Positions 60,210-64,000 of a stretch of 64,000 bases of DNA are shown here, piece by piece. The notes below the pieces were generated by a model. That model saw only the letters and a program-made list of their open reading frames with translations, made no database searches and was not told where the DNA came from. Both the position numbers and the translations under genes were made by a program. The stretch is from contig NZ_WOXS01000002.1 of assembly GCF_009852415.1 (NCBI RefSeq), positions 434,001 through 498,000 of the forward strand. Reading direction: 5' to 3'. The stretch is from Streptomyces sp. Tu 3180 (GTDB taxonomy: Bacteria > Actinomycetota > Actinomycetes > Streptomycetales > Streptomycetaceae). The first letter of the stretch is position 1; each line of letters starts with the position of its first letter.

Positions 60210-61151
60210 GTGCCTGATTTCGCGGGATCAGCGGAGCCGAGCATCCATCAGCTGCGGTTGTTCCTGGTGCTGGGCGAAGAGCTGCACTTCGGCAGGACGG
60301 CGGCGCGGCTGCACATGACCCAGTCCGCGCTGAGCCGTCAGATACGCGATCTGGAGAGACGGGTGGGCGTCCTGCTGTTCTCGCGGGACAGCCGCACGGT
60401 GTCCCTCACGGATGCGGGCCGCGCCCTGGCGGTGGAGGCGCGTGCCACGGTGGAGGCGATGGACCGGCTGCGCGTCCGCGCCGACCAGTGGGCCCGTACC
60501 CTCGCCGGGCACGTGGTGATCGGGACGGTCGGCGCGGAGGCGGCGATGCCCTACACCCGCGCGGTCCTCGAGCACCTCCGCGCCCGCCACCCCCGCATCA
60601 CCGTCGAGATCCGCAGTCTCAACTTCTCCGAACACCTGGCGCAGTTGCTCTCCGGCGACATCGATCTCGCTTTCCTGCGGCCGCCGGTGCCGGAGACCAT
60701 CGAGCTCCTGGAACTGGCCACCGAACCCCGCGTCGCCTGTCTGGCGGCCACCGACCCCCTGGCGGACCGGACCGAGGTCCGGCTCGCCGACCTCGCCGAC
60801 CGCGTCTTCCTGGACGTCCCCCCGGAGGTACCCCGGCTGTGGTGGGATTTCTGGGCGGTGGACCCGCGCCCGGACGGCACGCGCGTGCGCTACGGCCCCG
60901 TCGTCTCCGACATGGAGGGGCTGCTGCTCGCGGTGGCCCGGGGCGAGGGAATGTGCTTCCTGCCCGCGGCGGCCCGGGAGCTGTTTCCCCGTCCGGGGGT
61001 GCGCTACCTCGACGTGGTGGATCTGTCCCCGTCGGTGTCGGCCCTCGGCTGGCCGGCCCAGCACCGCAACCGCCCGGGCGTACGAGCCGTGCGGGAGGCC
61101 GCGGCCGCCGCCATGGCCGCCCCCGGCTGGGGAGACGCCCCGTCCCGCTGA
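60210..61151 (+). CDS. LysR family transcriptional regulator
   Basis: 313 residues. The winged helix-turn-helix is standard (QLRLFLVLGEELHFGRTAAR, LHMTQSALSRQIRDLERRVG, LLFSRDSRTVSLTDAGRAL), followed by the periplasmic-binding-like effector domain (HVVIGTVGAEAAMPYTRAVL, LLSGDIDLAFLRPPV, FLDVPPEVPRLWWDFW). It acts as an activator of a nearby or distant operon on binding a small molecule. GTG 60210 has GGAGG about 10 nt upstream. The neighbouring downstream genes encode secreted proteins, and no obvious target is next to it. Confidence 0.9.
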   Translation: MPDFAGSAEPSIHQLRLFLVLGEELHFGRTAARLHMTQSALSRQIRDLERRVGVLLFSRDSRTVSLTDAGRALAVEARATVEAMDRLRVRADQWARTLAGHVVIGTVGAEAAMPYTRAVLEHLRARHPRITVEIRSLNFSEHLAQLLSGDIDLAFLRPPVPETIELLELATEPRVACLAATDPLADRTEVRLADLADRVFLDVPPEVPRLWWDFWAVDPRPDGTRVRYGPVVSDMEGLLLAVARGEGMCFLPAAARELFPRPGVRYLDVVDLSPSVSALGWPAQHRNRPGVRAVREAAAAAMAAPGWGDAPSR

Positions 61152-61278
61152 GCGTGCCGACCGCGGCGTCGGGGCCGTCACCAGGGGATTTCGGTCCAGA
61201 CCGAAAGGCAGCGCGGTTTTCCGCGCGGATCGGCAAGCTGCGGTACAGGACCGAACCGGAGCGAAGGACGTGTCCGAC

Positions 61279-61697
61279 ATGAACACGGGCTGCCGAAAGA
61301 GACTCGCCGCCGTGACCGCAGCGGCCGCCGCCGTCACGATGATGCCGGGGTCGCGGCACCGGCGAGCGCCGCGACACACCGGTGCCGGAAGCCCGGCGGC
61401 GACCGGATGAACTGCACCACGGTCACCGGCATCGGTCCGGGCTCCTGGCTCCGGGTGCGCACGGGCCCCGGCCACGGGTACGGCCCCCTCCACGGGCCCT
61501 GCAGCAGGCTGTACAACGGGAACGAGGCCGGTCCCAGCTGCTGGACGACGGGCGACGGAGCGTACGACGACCCCGGCTACCGCCACTGGACGCAGGCGGG
61601 GGCCGGCGACAGCTTCTGGGGTTGCGTCAACGACCGGTACCCCGACACGGGGCACCCCGACGCCTGGAAGCAGCGGATCCGCCCGTGCCCCCTCTGA
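61279..61697 (+). pseudogene. small secreted SH3-like protein, frameshifted
   Basis: ATG 61279 opens a signal peptide (CRKRLAAVTAAAAAVTMMPG). The expected continuation VAAPASAATHRCRKPGGDR and the mature domain (TTVTGIGPGSWLRVRTGPGH, CSRLYNGNEAGPSCWTTGDG, a short Cys-rich SH3-like fold with six or so Cys) are in the next frame and end at 61697. Five instead of four G near 61344-61348 would make one protein of about 139 residues. It is probably an exported wall-binding protein; the next gene also has an SH3-like end. Broken here, or a one-base sequence error. Confidence 0.7.
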
Positions 61698-61897
61698 GCC
61701 GAGGCGGACGCGGGGACACGAAGCCGGCGCCGCACGGACGGGAAAGGGCTGCCCGGCACGCCCGTCGGGCGCCGAAGGGCACCGGCTGCCGTCGCGCGAC
61801 GGCAGCCGGTGACGAGTACACCGACGTGTCCCGCGGAACGGCGTGCGTCACGCCCCCAAACGCCTTGTCATCCCATCACTCGAAGGTTGACGACGAT

Positions 61898-63124
61898 ATG
61901 CGTTGCACTGTCCCCACCAGGGCGACCGGAGGTCGCAGACACCGGAGCCTTCTCGCCGCGATCGCGGTGTTCTTCTCCCTGGCCCTCGCCGCCACCTCGT
62001 TCTCCCCGCCCGCGGCGGCCGCACCGGCACGGCCCGGGAACACCTCGTCCGTCGAGGAACCGAGCGCCCAGGTGCCCGCCGGTGTCACGGCCGGAGTCGC
62101 CGTCTTCGACCGGCAGACCGGCACCTTCACCGAGCAGGTGAACGCGAGCGCGCAATTCCGTTCGGCCTCGATCGTCAAGCTGCTGATGGCCCTGGACTTC
62201 CTGTGGAACCGAGGTCCTGACTACACCGTCCCGGCCGCCGACCGCGCCCGGCTGGAACCGATGCTCCGCAGCAGCGACGACGCCGCGGCCAATCACTACT
62301 GGTCGAACTACGGTTATTCGGCGATCATCGACCGCATGGTCGGCCGGCTCGGCCTGAGCGACACGGTGCCGCCCGTCGACGAGAACTTCTGGGGCTACAC
62401 CGCCATGTCGGCCCGCGACACGGTGAAGGTCTACCGCTACGTCCTGGAAAAGGCACCCGCGCCCGTCCGGGACTTCATCATGGGCAACCTCCGTCAGTCG
62501 ACACGCTGCGCGTCGGACGGATTCGACCAGCACTTCGGTATCGCAGGCGCCTTCGACCGTCCGTGGGCCGTGAAGCAGGGCTGGGCGGGCTCCTCGTACC
62601 CGGCGGGCACATGCGGCCCCGTCAGCACGGCCCCGGCCCGGGCGGACACGGCGGCAGAAGGCCCCGGCCCCGGCACCACCACCACCGCGGCCGTGGACCT
62701 GACCCGTCCGGCCCTGCACTCCACCGGCACCGTCGGCGCCGGTGACCGCTCCATCGTGGCCGTCTTCACGCTGCACCCGAACGGCACTTCCTACGGGAAG
62801 GCTTTCACCGACCTGGGCCGGCTGACCCGCTCGCTGAACGTGCCCGGTGGCGTCGCTCCGTCCGGAAAGTGGTACGGGACCTGGAGTTCGCTCGTCAATG
62901 TCCGGAGCGAACCGGTCCTCGGGAACAACGTGATGACCCGACTGCCCGCCGGGGTCGAGGTGCTGGTGGGCTGCCAGAAGAAGGGCCAGACCGTCTCCGT
63001 GCCGCCGTACACCAACGAGTGGTGGGCGTACCTGCCCCAGTACGGCGGCTACGTCTCCAACATCTACATCAGCCATCCGGACAATCAGCTGCCGGACGTC
63101 CCGCTGTGCCCGAGCCGGCAGTGA
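61898..63124 (+). CDS. secreted serine hydrolase (class A beta-lactamase-like) with SH3-like C-terminus
   Basis: 408 residues with a signal peptide (RSLLAAIAVFFSLALAATSF, cleavage near residue 42). The class A/penicillin-binding motifs are in order: SASIVK (Ser91-x-x-Lys94), SDDAAAN (SxN-like, 126-132) and KQGWAG (KTG-like). After about residue 330 comes an SH3-like module (WSSLVNVRSEPVLGNNVMTR, then WWAYLPQYGGYVSNIYISHP) that may bind the cell wall. The role, beta-lactam hydrolysis or wall-peptide cleavage, cannot be decided. ATG 61898 has GAAGG about 12 nt upstream. A strong terminator follows. Confidence 0.83.
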   Translation: MRCTVPTRATGGRRHRSLLAAIAVFFSLALAATSFSPPAAAAPARPGNTSSVEEPSAQVPAGVTAGVAVFDRQTGTFTEQVNASAQFRSASIVKLLMALDFLWNRGPDYTVPAADRARLEPMLRSSDDAAANHYWSNYGYSAIIDRMVGRLGLSDTVPPVDENFWGYTAMSARDTVKVYRYVLEKAPAPVRDFIMGNLRQSTRCASDGFDQHFGIAGAFDRPWAVKQGWAGSSYPAGTCGPVSTAPARADTAAEGPGPGTTTTAAVDLTRPALHSTGTVGAGDRSIVAVFTLHPNGTSYGKAFTDLGRLTRSLNVPGGVAPSGKWYGTWSSLVNVRSEPVLGNNVMTRLPAGVEVLVGCQKKGQTVSVPPYTNEWWAYLPQYGGYVSNIYISHPDNQLPDVPLCPSRQ

Positions 63125-63134
63125 CGCACCGGTC

Positions 63135-63165
63135 CCCGGGCCGGGGGCACGGTCCCCGGCCCGGG
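63135..63165 (+). terminator. intrinsic terminator-like hairpin
   Basis: A perfect 12-bp stem (CCCGGGCCGGGG at 63135-63146, complement at 63154-63165) with a 7-nt loop, 10 nt after the serine hydrolase stop. Confidence 0.8.
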
Positions 63166-63364
63166 TGGTCCCGCCGCACGAGCACGCCCCGCATCCGGCT
63201 TCCGCCGGGCACGGGCCCGGCGGAACTTCACGGCGACCGGGAAACCCGGTTCCGCGTCGACAGGGTCGCGACGAACCCGGTCCCGCCCTACGCCCGGGAC
63301 CTCATGAGCATTTCCGGCGTGGCCACCGCGACCGAAGCGGCCACCGAGTCAGGGGGACACCGCC

Positions 63365-64000
63365 ATGTGGCGCATGCGCACACTCACCGCCGCGAGTACC
63401 GCACTGGCCGTCGCGGCGCTCGCCGTGACGGGATGCGCGGACAGCGAGGAGCCGCGGAACCGGCCCGTCCCCGCCACGGCGGAGCGGCCCAGGCCGCTGA
63501 CGGACGCGGAGACGCTGCGGATAGCGGACGCCCAGCAGCGGCTGATCGGCCGCTGCATGGCCGGCAAGGGCTTCGAGTACTGGGAAGCGGAACGGCTGAG
63601 TCTGCGCGAGAGCCGCACACTCGGCTACGTGGCGGACGATGTCGGCTGGGCTCGCGCGTACGGTTACGGCAGCCGGATCCACGCCAAGGAGGACGAGGCC
63701 CGCAGGAACAACCGCAACGCCGCCTACCGTGCCGCCCTGCCCCCCGAGCGGCGGACGGCTTACGACCGGGCTCTCGACGAAGGGCCGGGCGCCCCCGAGA
63801 TGTCCGTCCGGTTGCCCTCCGGCGGCGTCGTCCGCAAGCGGGTGGGCGGCTGCGTCGCCGACTCGGAGAAGCGGCTGTACGGGGACCCCGAGGCATGGTT
63901 CCGTGCGGACAAGGTCGCCGGGAGCGCCGGCCGCCTCCTCGTACCGAAGGTCATGGCCGACAAGGAGTTCACGGCCGCGCTGGCGGCCTGGTCGAGGTGC
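63365..64000 (+). CDS. putative lipoprotein (3' end outside window)
   Basis: The frame is open from ATG 63365 to the end of the window (212 residues seen). It starts with a lipoprotein signal peptide: MRTLTAASTALAVAALAVTG followed by Cys (lipobox VTGC), so it is anchored at the outer face of the membrane. The mature part has several Cys and Arg/Glu-rich helices (RIADAQQRLIGRCMAGKGFE, then RKRVGGCVADSEKRLYGDPE), a pattern I know only from uncharacterised Streptomyces lipoproteins. An AGGGGG site lies upstream of the ATG. The real C-terminus is unknown. Confidence 0.75.
   Translation, partial: MWRMRTLTAASTALAVAALAVTGCADSEEPRNRPVPATAERPRPLTDAETLRIADAQQRLIGRCMAGKGFEYWEAERLSLRESRTLGYVADDVGWARAYGYGSRIHAKEDEARRNNRNAAYRAALPPERRTAYDRALDEGPGAPEMSVRLPSGGVVRKRVGGCVADSEKRLYGDPEAWFRADKVAGSAGRLLVPKVMADKEFTAALAAWSRC

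Noticed and set aside
1..64000. Biosynthetic gene cluster or prophage
   Set aside because: No PKS/NRPS/terpene/RiPP core enzyme and no phage structural genes; mobile-element traces are small fragments.

Overview
The window looks like chromosomal DNA of a Streptomyces or close relative. G+C is very high with strong third-position G/C bias, and many starts are GTG or TTG. At least eight genes appear to have leaderless promoters (a -10 box 6-7 nt before the start codon). There is one rare TTA codon, and the families are typical of the genus (DUF6411-like small protein, CU044_5270-type protein behind a sigma factor, secreted S1 proteases, SGNH lipase, many TetR regulators). I see no rRNA, tRNA, CRISPR array, intact prophage or biosynthetic core gene. 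The stretch reads as accessory, single-gene-turnover DNA.

Layout. 0-10.6 kb: partial MFS exporter, secreted erythromycin-esterase-like protein, chloroperoxidase-type hydrolase, frameshifted DinB protein, P-loop kinase, secreted trypsin-like protease, GNAT enzyme, a carboxylesterase that has lost its catalytic centre, a metallo-beta-lactamase-fold hydrolase and a TIGR01777 epimerase. 10.8-17 kb: a same-strand run of an LRV/HEAT-type repeat protein, two adjacent DUF4139 proteins, a 71-aa acidic protein and an Imm1-like protein. 17-25.5 kb: DUF998 membrane protein, DMT transporter with the only TTA (bldA-type) codon, small secreted protein, second S1 protease, an unusual endonuclease-VII-domain protein, HEAT-repeat protein and membrane-anchored hydrolase. 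25.5-30.4 kb: GNAT/PaaX-like operon, then a decayed patch where an IS5-type and an IS630-type remnant flank an RsbU-like phosphatase/STAS pair (both damaged), followed by a VOC protein with a 16-G tract just upstream and an intact STAS protein. 30.8-36.7 kb: APC permease, a gene-poor gap, four small secreted/membrane/zinc proteins, a DHFR-like reductase, an FGE-like protein and a tyrosine-recombinase remnant.

36.7-42.5 kb: a two-component system followed by a MacB/FtsX-type ABC exporter whose ATPase carries an in-frame repeat insertion. 42.7-45.3 kb: translationally coupled MFS exporter and FAD monooxygenase, a plausible drug efflux plus inactivation pair. 45.5-47.4 kb: sigma factor coupled to a CU044_5270-type membrane protein. 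47.5-64 kb: beta-propeller secreted protein, WYL regulator divergent from RidA, YceI protein, membrane protein divergent from a frameshifted TetR gene with twin operators, SGNH lipase divergent from a TetR gene, DUF6411-like protein, TetR gene divergent from a leaderless ORF coupled to a DHA2 exporter, ArsR-like regulator, LysR regulator, two secreted SH3-like proteins (one frameshifted, one a class-A-beta-lactamase-like hydrolase) and a partial lipoprotein.

Themes: regulator-effector pairs with readable operators, decayed mobile DNA at about 27-29.5 kb and 36.4-36.7 kb, and four genes each broken by what looks like one missing base in a short G/C run, which raises the question of sequence error versus real pseudogenes.
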